Shown here: positions 1-7,435 of the stretch, one piece after another
How the letters are laid out: each line of letters starts with the position of its first letter
How positions within the stretch are numbered: position 1 is the first letter of the stretch
Source of the DNA: an uncultured Bacilli bacterium
Lineage (GTDB): Bacteria > Bacillota_I > Bacilli_A > RF39 > UBA660
DNA length: 10,045 nucleotides
Assembly: GCA_947586295.1 (NCBI GenBank)
Contig: CANPXQ010000026.1
Span: 1-10,045, forward strand
Reading direction: 5' to 3'
The notes under the pieces: generated by a model
Seen by the model: the letters and a program-made list of their open reading frames with translations, nothing else
What the model was told of the DNA's origin: nothing
The model's database searches: none
Position numbers and translations under genes: made by a program

Positions 1-1
1 C

Positions 2-613
2 TTTTTAAATTTCTCTGATCAAAATAAAAATTATGATATAAATTATAACCTAACTAGTAAATTTAATATTTATAATTTCTTAACAGCTTTGTTTTTAGTT
101 AAAAGTTTAGGTTACTCTTTAGAAGAATTAATAAAAATTATTCCAGATATTAAAGCACCTAAAGGAAGATGTGAAACATATAAAATGAAAGATAGATTTA
201 TTGTTATAGATTATGCTCATACCCCTGATGCTGTTTTAAAAATAATTGAATCCTACAAGGAAATAAAGGAAGGAAAATTATTCACTATATTAGGATGTGG
301 GGGAGATAGAGACCCGCTTAAAAGACCTATTATGGGAGAAGTTGCAACCCGTTTAAGTGATTATGTTATTTTTACAAATGATAATCCCCGTACCGAAGAA
401 CCTACCAAAATAATGGAAGATATCTTAAAAGGTGTAGAAAAAGATAATTATGAAGTTATTTATGATCGTAAAGAAGCTATTAAAGAAGCCATAAATATGT
501 TAAATAGTAATGATATTTTATTAATACTAGGAAAGGGTCATGAAGACTATCAAATAATAGGACATACAAAATATCATTTAAGTGATAAAGAAGAAGTATT
601 AAAATACATTTAA
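2..613 (+). CDS. murE: UDP-N-acetylmuramyl-tripeptide synthetase MurE, C-terminal part (5' end outside window)
   Basis: MurE adds the third stem-peptide residue to UDP-MurNAc-L-Ala-D-Glu in the cytoplasm, using ATP. The open frame runs from the left edge without a stop, so this is the 3' part of the gene and not a short ORF starting at the TTG at 89; the upstream codons encode FNIYN at 62-76, the conserved Mur-ligase motif just before the C-terminal domain. Further MurE signatures follow in order: VIDYAHTPDA, GCGGDRDPLKRPIMG, DNPRTEEP (DNPR at 380-391) and LGKGHEDYQ. DNPR is the motif of meso-diaminopimelate-adding enzymes; lysine-adding enzymes differ at the Arg position. The visible 203 codons cover the end of the central ATPase domain and all of the Mur ligase C-terminal domain. 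The gene ends with TAA at 611-613, directly in a hairpin terminator shared with the convergent gene. Identification is secure; substrate choice is inferred from the motif. Confidence 0.96.
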   Translation, partial: FLNFSDQNKNYDINYNLTSKFNIYNFLTALFLVKSLGYSLEELIKIIPDIKAPKGRCETYKMKDRFIVIDYAHTPDAVLKIIESYKEIKEGKLFTILGCGGDRDPLKRPIMGEVATRLSDYVIFTNDNPRTEEPTKIMEDILKGVEKDNYEVIYDRKEAIKEAINMLNSNDILLILGKGHEDYQIIGHTKYHLSDKEEVLKYI

Positions 614-637
614 AAAACTAATCAATGATTAGTTTTT
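613..637. terminator. Bidirectional intrinsic terminator between convergent genes
   Basis: A perfect 11-bp stem (arms 613-623 and 627-637) closes a 3-nt loop. The outer five pairs are A-T, so each strand shows an A-run before and a T-run after the core CTAATC/GATTAG stem. It begins at the last base of the murE stop codon and contains the stop codon of the convergent 578-aa gene (629-631), so it can end transcription from both sides. The core is AT-rich and only moderately stable, as is usual in such a genome. Confidence 0.8.
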
Positions 638-2365
638 ATTTAAATTACTTCTTACTAGATTATAAGTTATTTCATTTTCAAATTCTGCTTGTTCAATTAT
701 ACTTGTACTATCATAATTCAATAATTTATCAATAGCTTTAATAATTTCTATTACTTTATTTTTATCAGAATCATCAGTTTCATTTAAACTAACTTTAATA
801 GTTATTTGCAATATATCAATATTATCCTCATTAACCGTATTTTTAAAACTTATATTATTTTCCTCATCAGGTATAAAATCTGGAATTTTAAGGATTTCAA
901 TTTTACCATAGTTATGATAATTATTATCTGATTTTAATACATAATCGGAAAATACTCTTATCATCGCATAATCATTTTTTTCTTCATCATAAATTAAATA
1001 GTAATCATTAAAAGCTTTAGGGGTTAATTTGTTATCACCATACTCTGTCGTGTTATTTTTAGTAAAGGAATTAAATATATCTATATCTATATTAGCAATA
1101 TAATTGCGTAAAGTATCCGAAATTAAATTACCATATTTTCCTTCTTTAGCATACACTCCTGGTACCCCATTTTCATCAGTTTCAAAGACACTAACAAAAC
1201 TAATTTCCATATCGGTAGCAAAACCTACTACGATATCTATAGGTATGTTACTAGCATTATAGATAACATTTAAAATATTAGCCATTTCAAGCCAATTACT
1301 ATTGTGTCTTACAATACCAGATATCGCTACATTTCCTTCTATTACATAACTGGCAATACCATTAGGTAATTCATACTTTTCTAAATAATCTTTAATATCC
1401 GAAATTTCCCTTACTTCAAAATAATAGTTTAAATATTCATTAAATAAATTATTAATTAATTCAATATCAGATGTATTATCTATACTAGTATTATCATACG
1501 GAGTAAAAAACATATAATCTTTATTAACATTTTTATGTTTTAAATAAAATTCCATAGCTGCATTACCAAAGAAATTTTTCTTAGTAGCAAAATTATATAT
1601 CTTACCATTTTCTAATTGACTTGCGACACTAATTTCTAAATTCTTTAATACTGGTAAACTATCTGTAAAACTTACATCTTTAAGGTCTTGAATATATTCC
1701 GTAATAATACTTTTTACATAATTATCCGTTGAATCTCTAAAAATATCCATATTTTTTTGTAAATATAAAGGATAATAAGTACTATCTAACCAATCTATTA
1801 ATTGTTCATATAAGCTTTTCACAACTACTATTGGTTCTTCTTTTAAATAATCTTTAAAAGTTTTCGTATTATCTAAGTATACAAAATCAGATATGTCTCC
1901 TTTAATTTTTTCTTTTACTGTAGCTTTAATAATTACATCTAAATCATTTATTAAACTACTATCTGTAGGTAACATACAAGTTGCAGTTACCGATATTTGA
2001 CTATTTTTATTATTATCATATGTTATCTTATTACCACTAATGCTTTTAGAATTAGGAGCAATAATATTATCTATAGTACAATTAGGAATATTAATAGTAT
2101 AACTTTCTTCTTTAAATGTCCCAATATTACTATTTCTATCAAAAACTAATAATAATTTTATTTTATCTTTTTCTTTTTCATAATTAGGAGCTAAATCAAT
2201 AGATATTTTGTTTCCTTTATATAAAGAATATAAACTATCCGCATATACTAAAGCTTTATCATTATCTTTAATATACTTTGATTGGGTAGGACAATAATTA
2301 CATAAATATGGAATAATTAAAAATGCTAAAGTATAAATAGTTATTATTAAATATTTTTTCTTCAT
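629..2365 (-). CDS. Exported protein with N-terminal SKY motif and degenerate transglutaminase-like domain
   Basis: A 578-aa protein with an N-terminal hydrophobic helix (about residues 5-25) followed by TQSKYI (27-32), resembling the post-helix motif of SipW-processed proteins; processing would release it to the surface. Residues 30-180 look beta-rich and I recognise no family there. Residues about 320-400 follow the transglutaminase-like core: the stretch A362 to A383, with the IP pair at 374-375 and VVGF at 379-382, matches the usual helix-IPARvVvGy spacing. The position of the catalytic Cys is W358 and the usual HaWvEv segment reads ISFVSVF (388-394), so the domain would be inactive. This assignment is by eye. 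The start has a strong Shine-Dalgarno (TAGGAGGT, 4 nt before ATG) that includes the TAG stop of the preceding gene, which suggests translational coupling. It is the last gene of the island. Confidence 0.85.
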   Translation of the reverse strand: MKKKYLIITIYTLAFLIIPYLCNYCPTQSKYIKDNDKALVYADSLYSLYKGNKISIDLAPNYEKEKDKIKLLLVFDRNSNIGTFKEESYTINIPNCTIDNIIAPNSKSISGNKITYDNNKNSQISVTATCMLPTDSSLINDLDVIIKATVKEKIKGDISDFVYLDNTKTFKDYLKEEPIVVVKSLYEQLIDWLDSTYYPLYLQKNMDIFRDSTDNYVKSIITEYIQDLKDVSFTDSLPVLKNLEISVASQLENGKIYNFATKKNFFGNAAMEFYLKHKNVNKDYMFFTPYDNTSIDNTSDIELINNLFNEYLNYYFEVREISDIKDYLEKYELPNGIASYVIEGNVAISGIVRHNSNWLEMANILNVIYNASNIPIDIVVGFATDMEISFVSVFETDENGVPGVYAKEGKYGNLISDTLRNYIANIDIDIFNSFTKNNTTEYGDNKLTPKAFNDYYLIYDEEKNDYAMIRVFSDYVLKSDNNYHNYGKIEILKIPDFIPDEENNISFKNTVNEDNIDILQITIKVSLNETDDSDKNKVIEIIKAIDKLLNYDSTSIIEQAEFENEITYNLVRSNLNKN

Positions 2366-2374
2366 TTTTACCTC

Positions 2375-2980
2375 CTATTTATCTAATTGAATAGCTGAAT
2401 AACCGACAACAAATGGTCTATAAGTAATAGATGAGTTTACATCTTTATAGTTACTATCGTCTTTCGGTATATATTGTAACACAGCTTGATATTTTGTTAA
2501 AGTTTTTCTAGATGATGTCATTTCAATTGTATTTGTCCAACGTTGTCTATTATACCTAGCTTTAAATGTTTCTAAATACATATTATTAGGGCTTTCTAAA
2601 GCAACATCTACACTACTGCCATCAGCATTTATTTCTTTTAAACTAACTAGGCGAAAATCTTCATTAACATAGATAGCGAGACTTAATTTTGTTAATACTT
2701 CTAATTCTTTCGTATCGACTTCAAAATCATAAGTCAAATTTTGAGTAGGTCGATGTTTTCCATAATCACATTCGGCTATTAAAGATGCATCGCAAGATTC
2801 ATAATCATAATTAATTTTAACAATAAATTTCGCTGGTCTAGCAGTATCCGTTGAAATAATACTAGAAATATATTTAGAATAGGTTATGACCGTAGCACTT
2901 AAACTCATAACTCCAACATACAAGCATAACCATTTTCTTAAATTTTTACGAAATATTTTACTTTGCCATAACCTTTTCAT
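2375..2980 (-). CDS. SipW-dependent-type (TasA/camelysin-like) small secreted protein
   Basis: A 201-aa protein with a basic N-region, a hydrophobic helix (about 17-32), then TYSKYISS (33-40) and, a few residues on, STDTARPAKFIV (43-54). This arrangement is the same as in the 204-aa TasA-like protein at 6737-7351 (TYAKYTTS followed by VTDTAKIAVWDI) and is typical of SipW-dependent signal peptides; the likely cut is S35|K36. The rest is a single predicted beta-rich domain with two nearby cysteines (in ESCDASLIAECDY) that might form a disulfide. It lacks the WxW...DT..G strand of the larger TasA-like partner, so it is probably a divergent or minor subunit. It starts 7 nt after the stop of a SipW-type peptidase gene, with an AGGTGA Shine-Dalgarno, which points to that peptidase as its processing enzyme (inference). 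Confidence 0.85.
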   Translation of the reverse strand: MKRLWQSKIFRKNLRKWLCLYVGVMSLSATVITYSKYISSIISTDTARPAKFIVKINYDYESCDASLIAECDYGKHRPTQNLTYDFEVDTKELEVLTKLSLAIYVNEDFRLVSLKEINADGSSVDVALESPNNMYLETFKARYNRQRWTNTIEMTSSRKTLTKYQAVLQYIPKDDSNYKDVNSSITYRPFVVGYSAIQLDK

Positions 2981-2987
2981 TTCTCAC

Positions 2988-3665
2988 CTACTTCCTTCTT
3001 TTTTTCTTATTTTTTCCATTTACTTTAGGTTTTTTCTTTCTTTTTATTTTCTTTTTTTTCTTTTTTTCTTTTTTCTTTTTAAATCTAGTGAAAAAAGATA
3101 CTTTTTTTGTTTTTGTTTTTTCTTTTTTATTTATACGATCTATATACTTTAAAAAATCTTTATCAGCATATTCTTCTTTTTTATCATAACTTATTAAAAA
3201 ACAAATTAATATGCCTATTATAAAAATCATTATACTTACTAAAGGATTTTTAAAAGCTTGGATTATATTACCTAAAAAACTTATTTTAAAAACATATTTA
3301 CCTACTATATTATCAATACTAGTTGCATCATCTAAGCTATTAGCTTTATTATCACCTTTAGTTATCATTTTACCATCAGCAATACTTACAATTCGATGGG
3401 TTACAAATGAACCATTAACATCATAAAAAGTTACAATATCATTTTCTTGATAAGATGAAGCATTTTTATCAATAATAATTAAATCTCCAATATTTATTGT
3501 CGGTTCCATAGAACCAGAAATAACTTCTAAAACAGCATAACCTCCTATAGAAGGCAAATCTTGTTTTAATATCTTTTGACAAAATAAATTATAAAGATTA
3601 AAACTTAATACGCTAAATAATATGATCGTAATAATAATAACAATTATTCTTTTAACTACTTTCAT
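2988..3665 (-). CDS. SipW-type signal peptidase I with poly-lysine tail
   Basis: A 225-aa membrane peptidase of the SipW/archaeal-ER type, cutting signal peptides at the outer face of the membrane. Two membrane segments are visible: about 5-28 and 138-158. Between them lie the family boxes: SGSMEPTINIGD with nucleophile Ser52, THRIV with His90 in place of the usual lysine base, and KGDN with Asp105; these match the Ser/His/Asp set known to be needed in Bacillus SipW. After the second helix the chain continues into a strongly basic cytoplasmic tail (about 160-225) that becomes almost pure Lys/Arg. It starts 4 nt after the TGA of the 980-aa gene, with a GGAG Shine-Dalgarno inside the end of that gene, and is followed after 7 nt by a substrate-type gene. 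A second SipW-type peptidase occurs at 7464-8123. Family and activity are well supported; the tail's role is unknown. Confidence 0.93.
   Translation of the reverse strand: MKVVKRIIVIIITIILFSVLSFNLYNLFCQKILKQDLPSIGGYAVLEVISGSMEPTINIGDLIIIDKNASSYQENDIVTFYDVNGSFVTHRIVSIADGKMITKGDNKANSLDDATSIDNIVGKYVFKISFLGNIIQAFKNPLVSIMIFIIGILICFLISYDKKEEYADKDFLKYIDRINKKEKTKTKKVSFFTRFKKKKEKKKKKKIKRKKKPKVNGKNKKKRRK
2991..3110 (-). repeat. Purine-rich homopolymer tract encoding the poly-lysine tail
   Basis: On the coding strand this is an almost pure A/G stretch with A-runs of 8 (3052-3059), 7 (3061-3067) and 6 (3069-3074) separated by single G's. It encodes a Lys/Arg-rich tail at the end of the signal peptidase. 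Such runs are prone to replication slippage, to sequencing indels and to ribosome pausing or sliding on AAA-AAG codons. The frame is intact as given. Confidence 0.75.
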
Positions 3666-3669
3666 CTAA

Positions 3670-6612
3670 TCACTCCAACGTACATTTAGAATTCTTTACG
3701 GTAAAATCTAAACTAATAGTTAAATTATATGTTAAATCTTCTTTACTAGCTTTATTACCTATTAAAGTATCAACTTCATCATCTATTTCAACCCATTTCC
3801 ATTCCAAAGGAATTTTTACTTCTTGACTAGAGATAGGAATAGGATTAGTAAATTTAATACTTAATTTGCCATCAGTTTTATTTAATATAGTATATTCTGT
3901 TAAATCATATGGTAATTTATAAGCCATATTTAAGCATTTTCCAGGTTCTACACAAACGCTTTCTTCTTCTAAAGTAATTCCCGTTATAAAACTTTCATTT
4001 AAAGTAGAAGAACTAGCCTTTATTTCAAATAACCCTTTAATGCCTGGATAAATCATTTTTTTATTATATTCTTCACTATAAAATATATTTTCATATTCAT
4101 CTAATACTAAATACAATTTCTTTGTTTCTTCAACATCAACCGAATAATCTTCTTCACTATATATAGCATATAATGTTAAATTGTTAGTTAAATCGCTAAT
4201 AATTTTACCTAAATAAGAATCACCTAAGCCAGTATTTAAAGTATTAAAATCTTTTAAATGATAGTAATAACAATTTTCTTTATCTACATAATATGCATCA
4301 TAATTATTTAAATCAACTATCTCATCAGAGCTTATATAAAACTCTAGTTTTTCTTCATAACTATAATTAGTATCTTTTTCTACTAAAAATCCTCCATTAG
4401 GTTCTATAATTAATAAATATTTTTCAACCGCAACAATAGCTATATCAACATTAGCAATTTCTTCATCATTAATGAAACCTTTAACATTTAAATTATATTC
4501 CCCAGAATTAGTAACTTTAACTTTTAAAGCGATAGAAGAACTTCCTTCTAAATACTCAATTATTACATCTTTACCCGTAATACAAATATATATATTAGGG
4601 TCTAATTTATCATATAAGCAGATACCATCATTATTTTTTTCTATTCTTGGTTCATTATTAAAGAAATTATTATTAATTACAATATCTTTTTCTCCTATAC
4701 CATTTTCCGTATTAATTTCGTATTTACTTTCACTAGTTATAAAATAATTATCATTAGTAAAATTAATTATCGCCTCATCATAACTATCCTTATACTTAAT
4801 AGTTAATTTCTTCTTTCCAAACATTGTAACTTCAGGTATTAAATTAATACCTCCTTTAGTTACTTTCATAGTACCTATATAATTATCAATATTACTACTT
4901 ATATCTTTTTCATCATAATCAATTATCTCAATTGTTTCATTTTCCTTAAGATATTCATATATTTTATATCCTATTGTATAACTACTAATACCATCAGCTT
5001 TAAATTCATAAGTTTCATTATCTAAAACAACAATACGATAAACTTTAAAAATATCTACATTATAGGTATTAGTTTTACCACTAGCACTTTCTACTACAAT
5101 TTCCAACTTATTTGAGCCATTTTTTAATTTTCCATTAATATCTAAATCCTTAATGTCTTCCCCATTTAATTTATAAGTTACTTTGCTATTAGTATCTTCC
5201 TCGATTCCTTTTAAATTTAAATTTTCTTCATAAGGAACTGTTAAAGAATAATTCTTTTTATCTTTATTAAATTCTTCATTTAAAGGCAAATTACTTTCTA
5301 TATCTAGTAAATAATTATTATCACTTTTAGGATTACTAGGGCTATCCTTAACAATATTTACAGTATAAGTTAATTCATTACCATATTCATCTTTAACAGT
5401 TATTTCTACTTTATTATTACCTTCTTTTAGTTTTAAGCCTTTTAAACTATCCACTTCTTTTCCATGATATTTTAGTGAATAATCATTATGCGTATTAAAA
5501 AATACATCTAAAGTATCAGCATTACTATCTACATAAACATTATAATTTAAATTGTTAGGATCAAAATTAGGTATAAGTTTACCTTTACTAATACTTAAAC
5601 TATCCAATTTTAAAGAACTTTTTTGCTCTTCACGATAAATATTTACTTCATATGTTGTTTTACTACCATCTTCCGCTGTTACTTCAACTTTAACTACATT
5701 ATTTCCTACATTTAACTCTAAATCATTTAAGTTATCTACTTCTTTTCCATTAAAATAATATTTTACTTTAGCTTTACCGCTATTTGTTGTTACACCTAAA
5801 GAATATTTTTGGGTTTCAAATGGAACACTTAAATTATAACTATATTTATCTTTTTTAAAATCTTTTATTCCTTCCATATTCTTTAACGAACTATCATTAC
5901 TTTTATTATTACTATTTTTAACAGTTACATCATACGTTGCTTCATAAGTTTTTCCATTATAGGTAAGACTTACAACAATTTTAGTTTTACCATTTTTTAA
6001 TCCTGTTACCGTTACAACGCCATCTTTAACTGTTACTTTAACAATACTTTCATCTACTACTTTTACAAAAACATTACCAGTTAAACCAACTAAAGAATAG
6101 GTGAAATATAACTTTTTATTTTTATTTAAATCGATTGAACCTTTATAACTATTTAATTTTATATAACGTTGCGATTCTTTTATCGTCAAATTAGTTTTCC
6201 CTTGATATTTTTTACCATTAGTTAAAGCTTCTACATATACCTTAACTTTACCTATTTGTTTGGGATTAATAACTACATAATCCCCTTTAACATAACAAGT
6301 AGCAATAAGGGCATCTGATGTCCTACAAGTAATTTCTTGGGGATTTATTTTTTGATAATAGTAACTTATTTTTAAATCATTGGCCGATAAAGACATTTCA
6401 TAATTATCTTCATAAAAACTTAATTCCTTATTAACAATTATATCTTTATCGATGTTATCTTCATCTATATTTACATCTATATCATTATAGATATAACCAA
6501 TTCTTCCCCAATATTTAGAAGTACAACAAGTTATAAGTAAAAGAATAATAAATATAACAATAATAATTTCAATAATTCGTCTTATTCTTTTTTTAGCTAA
6601 ATTATCATTCAT
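3670..6612 (-). CDS. Large multidomain surface protein: Ig-like, cadherin-like, InlB-like and C-terminal TasA-like domains
   Basis: A 980-aa exported protein. A basic N-region and one hydrophobic helix (about 13-30) lead to CCTSKYW (29-35), the SipW-type post-helix motif. Domains by eye: two Ig-like (Big-type) sandwiches at about 60-147 and 150-235; three cadherin-like beta-sandwich repeats at about 242-325, 332-421 and 434-522, each ending in the 'L.xGxN.v.I.V...G...tY.V.I' pattern; an unassigned beta-rich part; an InlB-type repeat at about 737-820 (IIEPNGG ... LTLYAIY); and a C-terminal TasA-like domain (YPGIKG at 855, EWKW with W938 and W940, then DTLIG). No LPxTG or second membrane segment. 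The start at 6612 is chosen because AAAGGAG lies 8 nt before this ATG; an ATG six codons upstream (6630) would put that ribosome site inside the coding region. It ends with TGA 4 nt before the signal peptidase gene. Probably an adhesin, tip or anchor; role inferred. Confidence 0.88.
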   Translation of the reverse strand: MNDNLAKKRIRRIIEIIIVIFIILLLITCCTSKYWGRIGYIYNDIDVNIDEDNIDKDIIVNKELSFYEDNYEMSLSANDLKISYYYQKINPQEITCRTSDALIATCYVKGDYVVINPKQIGKVKVYVEALTNGKKYQGKTNLTIKESQRYIKLNSYKGSIDLNKNKKLYFTYSLVGLTGNVFVKVVDESIVKVTVKDGVVTVTGLKNGKTKIVVSLTYNGKTYEATYDVTVKNSNNKSNDSSLKNMEGIKDFKKDKYSYNLSVPFETQKYSLGVTTNSGKAKVKYYFNGKEVDNLNDLELNVGNNVVKVEVTAEDGSKTTYEVNIYREEQKSSLKLDSLSISKGKLIPNFDPNNLNYNVYVDSNADTLDVFFNTHNDYSLKYHGKEVDSLKGLKLKEGNNKVEITVKDEYGNELTYTVNIVKDSPSNPKSDNNYLLDIESNLPLNEEFNKDKKNYSLTVPYEENLNLKGIEEDTNSKVTYKLNGEDIKDLDINGKLKNGSNKLEIVVESASGKTNTYNVDIFKVYRIVVLDNETYEFKADGISSYTIGYKIYEYLKENETIEIIDYDEKDISSNIDNYIGTMKVTKGGINLIPEVTMFGKKKLTIKYKDSYDEAIINFTNDNYFITSESKYEINTENGIGEKDIVINNNFFNNEPRIEKNNDGICLYDKLDPNIYICITGKDVIIEYLEGSSSIALKVKVTNSGEYNLNVKGFINDEEIANVDIAIVAVEKYLLIIEPNGGFLVEKDTNYSYEEKLEFYISSDEIVDLNNYDAYYVDKENCYYYHLKDFNTLNTGLGDSYLGKIISDLTNNLTLYAIYSEEDYSVDVEETKKLYLVLDEYENIFYSEEYNKKMIYPGIKGLFEIKASSSTLNESFITGITLEEESVCVEPGKCLNMAYKLPYDLTEYTILNKTDGKLSIKFTNPIPISSQEVKIPLEWKWVEIDDEVDTLIGNKASKEDLTYNLTISLDFTVKNSKCTLE

Positions 6613-6638
6613 CTTGTTTACTCCTTTCATTTAGCTTT

Positions 6639-6728
6639 CAAATAAAGACATATATTGATAATAATTTATTAATACATATTGTATTAATAAATAAAGATAT
6701 ATCTTTATTTGGAAGTTAAAAAACTTCC
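6639..6728 (-). other. Tandem hairpin block downstream of the TasA-like gene
   Basis: Between two genes of the same strand lie several strong inverted repeats. In transcription order: a 7-bp stem with A/T loop (arms 6711-6717 and 6722-6728, GGAAGTT/AACTTCC), a perfect 22-nt palindrome (6689-6710), and a 12-bp stem with 5-nt loop (arms 6664-6675 and 6681-6692). Alternatively 6697-6711 pairs with 6639-6653 over 15 bp (one G-U in the transcript), enclosing the 12-bp stem, so two exclusive folds exist. The first hairpin has no proper T-run after it, so a partial terminator or an mRNA-stabilising 3' structure is more likely than a full stop. Confidence 0.6.
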
Positions 6729-6736
6729 TAATTTTA

Positions 6737-7351
6737 TTAGCTAACAGCTTTTTGAGTAGCTACAACTTTAGCTTGAACAGTAACTGCAGTCCGTCCAGAT
6801 GTTTCTGATTTTTCACCTAAAGTTGTATCAGCTTGATCTTCTTCACTAGATTCATAGTACTTCCATTCCCATTCAATTGTGTAAGTTTCAGAAGCACCTT
6901 TAGCAAGTTCAACAGAATTTAAATTTGAAAATTTAGCTAAATTTTTAGTAGGTTCTCCAACTGTTTGATCTGCAGATTCACCCTTTTTAATCGTATAAGT
7001 TAATAAATCATTATGGCTAGATTCAAAAGTTATGTTTAAAGTAGCATCAACATCTGAAGCATTTGTAACTTTAAAATTAGCACTACCTTTTGATCCTGGT
7101 GCAATAATTAAATCATCATTATCTTTGATTGCAACAACATTATTAGTATCTTCATCAAACAAATCGAATTTAAACGTTTTATCTTCAGTTGTTTTAGATT
7201 CATCATTAAATTTAATGTCCCAAACAGCTATTTTAGCCGTATCAGTTACGCTTTCAAAAGATGTTGTATACTTTGCATAAGTTCCACTTACTGAGAAACC
7301 TGTTAATACTACAGCGAAAACTAGAGCCATAAATGCAATTGTTTTTTTCAT
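6737..7351 (-). CDS. TasA/camelysin-like secreted fibre-type protein, SipW-dependent signal peptide
   Basis: A 204-aa protein with a signal peptide (hydrophobic 5-23) and TYAKYTTS (24-31) followed by VTDTAKIAVWDI (35-46), the hallmark start of mature TasA/camelysin-like proteins; the likely cut is A26|K27. The mature part is a single acidic beta domain with IIAPGSKG (82-89) and, near the end, IEWEW (W161, W163) followed by ADTTLG, both common in this family. TasA proteins form matrix fibres in Bacillus; a similar structural role here is inference. The Shine-Dalgarno AGGAGGTG is the strongest in the window, and the gene is flanked by a possible promoter upstream and hairpins downstream, as expected for an abundant product. 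The preceding gene in the same direction is a SipW-type signal peptidase, the probable processing enzyme. No tapA-like gene is seen. Confidence 0.92.
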   Translation of the reverse strand: MKKTIAFMALVFAVVLTGFSVSGTYAKYTTSFESVTDTAKIAVWDIKFNDESKTTEDKTFKFDLFDEDTNNVVAIKDNDDLIIAPGSKGSANFKVTNASDVDATLNITFESSHNDLLTYTIKKGESADQTVGEPTKNLAKFSNLNSVELAKGASETYTIEWEWKYYESSEEDQADTTLGEKSETSGRTAVTVQAKVVATQKAVS

Positions 7352-7384
7352 TTCGTTTTCACCTCCTGTCTATAAAATATTTTT

Positions 7385-7435
7385 GCATAAATTTTTATGC
7401 ATAGGAATTTATGCATATTCCTAAATCTATGTAAA
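7385..7435 (-). promoter_or_regulatory. Possible promoter and repeat-bearing leader of the TasA-like gene
   Basis: On the minus strand TTTACA (7435-7430) and ATAAAT (7412-7407) are 17 nt apart, with a TG one base before the -10 as in extended -10 promoters. Start would fall near 7400, giving about 50 nt of leader that opens with the hairpin GCATAA/TTATGC (7400-7385). The 10-mer TATGCATAAA occurs twice in direct orientation (7417-7408 and 7403-7394, 14-nt period), overlapping the -10, so it could be an operator. Matches of this quality also occur by chance in AT-rich DNA. Confidence 0.35.

Noticed and set aside
89..613. Independent short murE-like gene starting at the TTG at 89
   Set aside because: The frame is open to the window edge and encodes conserved MurE sequence (FNIYN) before 89, so the TTG is an internal leucine codon.
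2886..3152. 88-aa + strand reading frame
   Set aside because: It is the antisense of the poly-lysine tail and next gene; its Phe-rich product only reflects the poly-T strand, and there is no ribosome site.
3211..3426. 71-aa + strand reading frame
   Set aside because: Antisense to the signal peptidase that has intact catalytic boxes; no family signature or ribosome site.
4472..4747. 91-aa + strand reading frame inside the 980-aa gene
   Set aside because: Antisense to a well-supported multidomain gene, no recognisable domain.
6639..6728. Insertion-sequence or MITE remnant in the hairpin block
   Set aside because: No target-site duplication or second copy in the window, and the repeats look like RNA structures within an operon gap.
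7032..7280. 82-aa + strand reading frame opposite the TasA-like gene
   Set aside because: Shadow of a gene with clear family motifs and a strong ribosome site.
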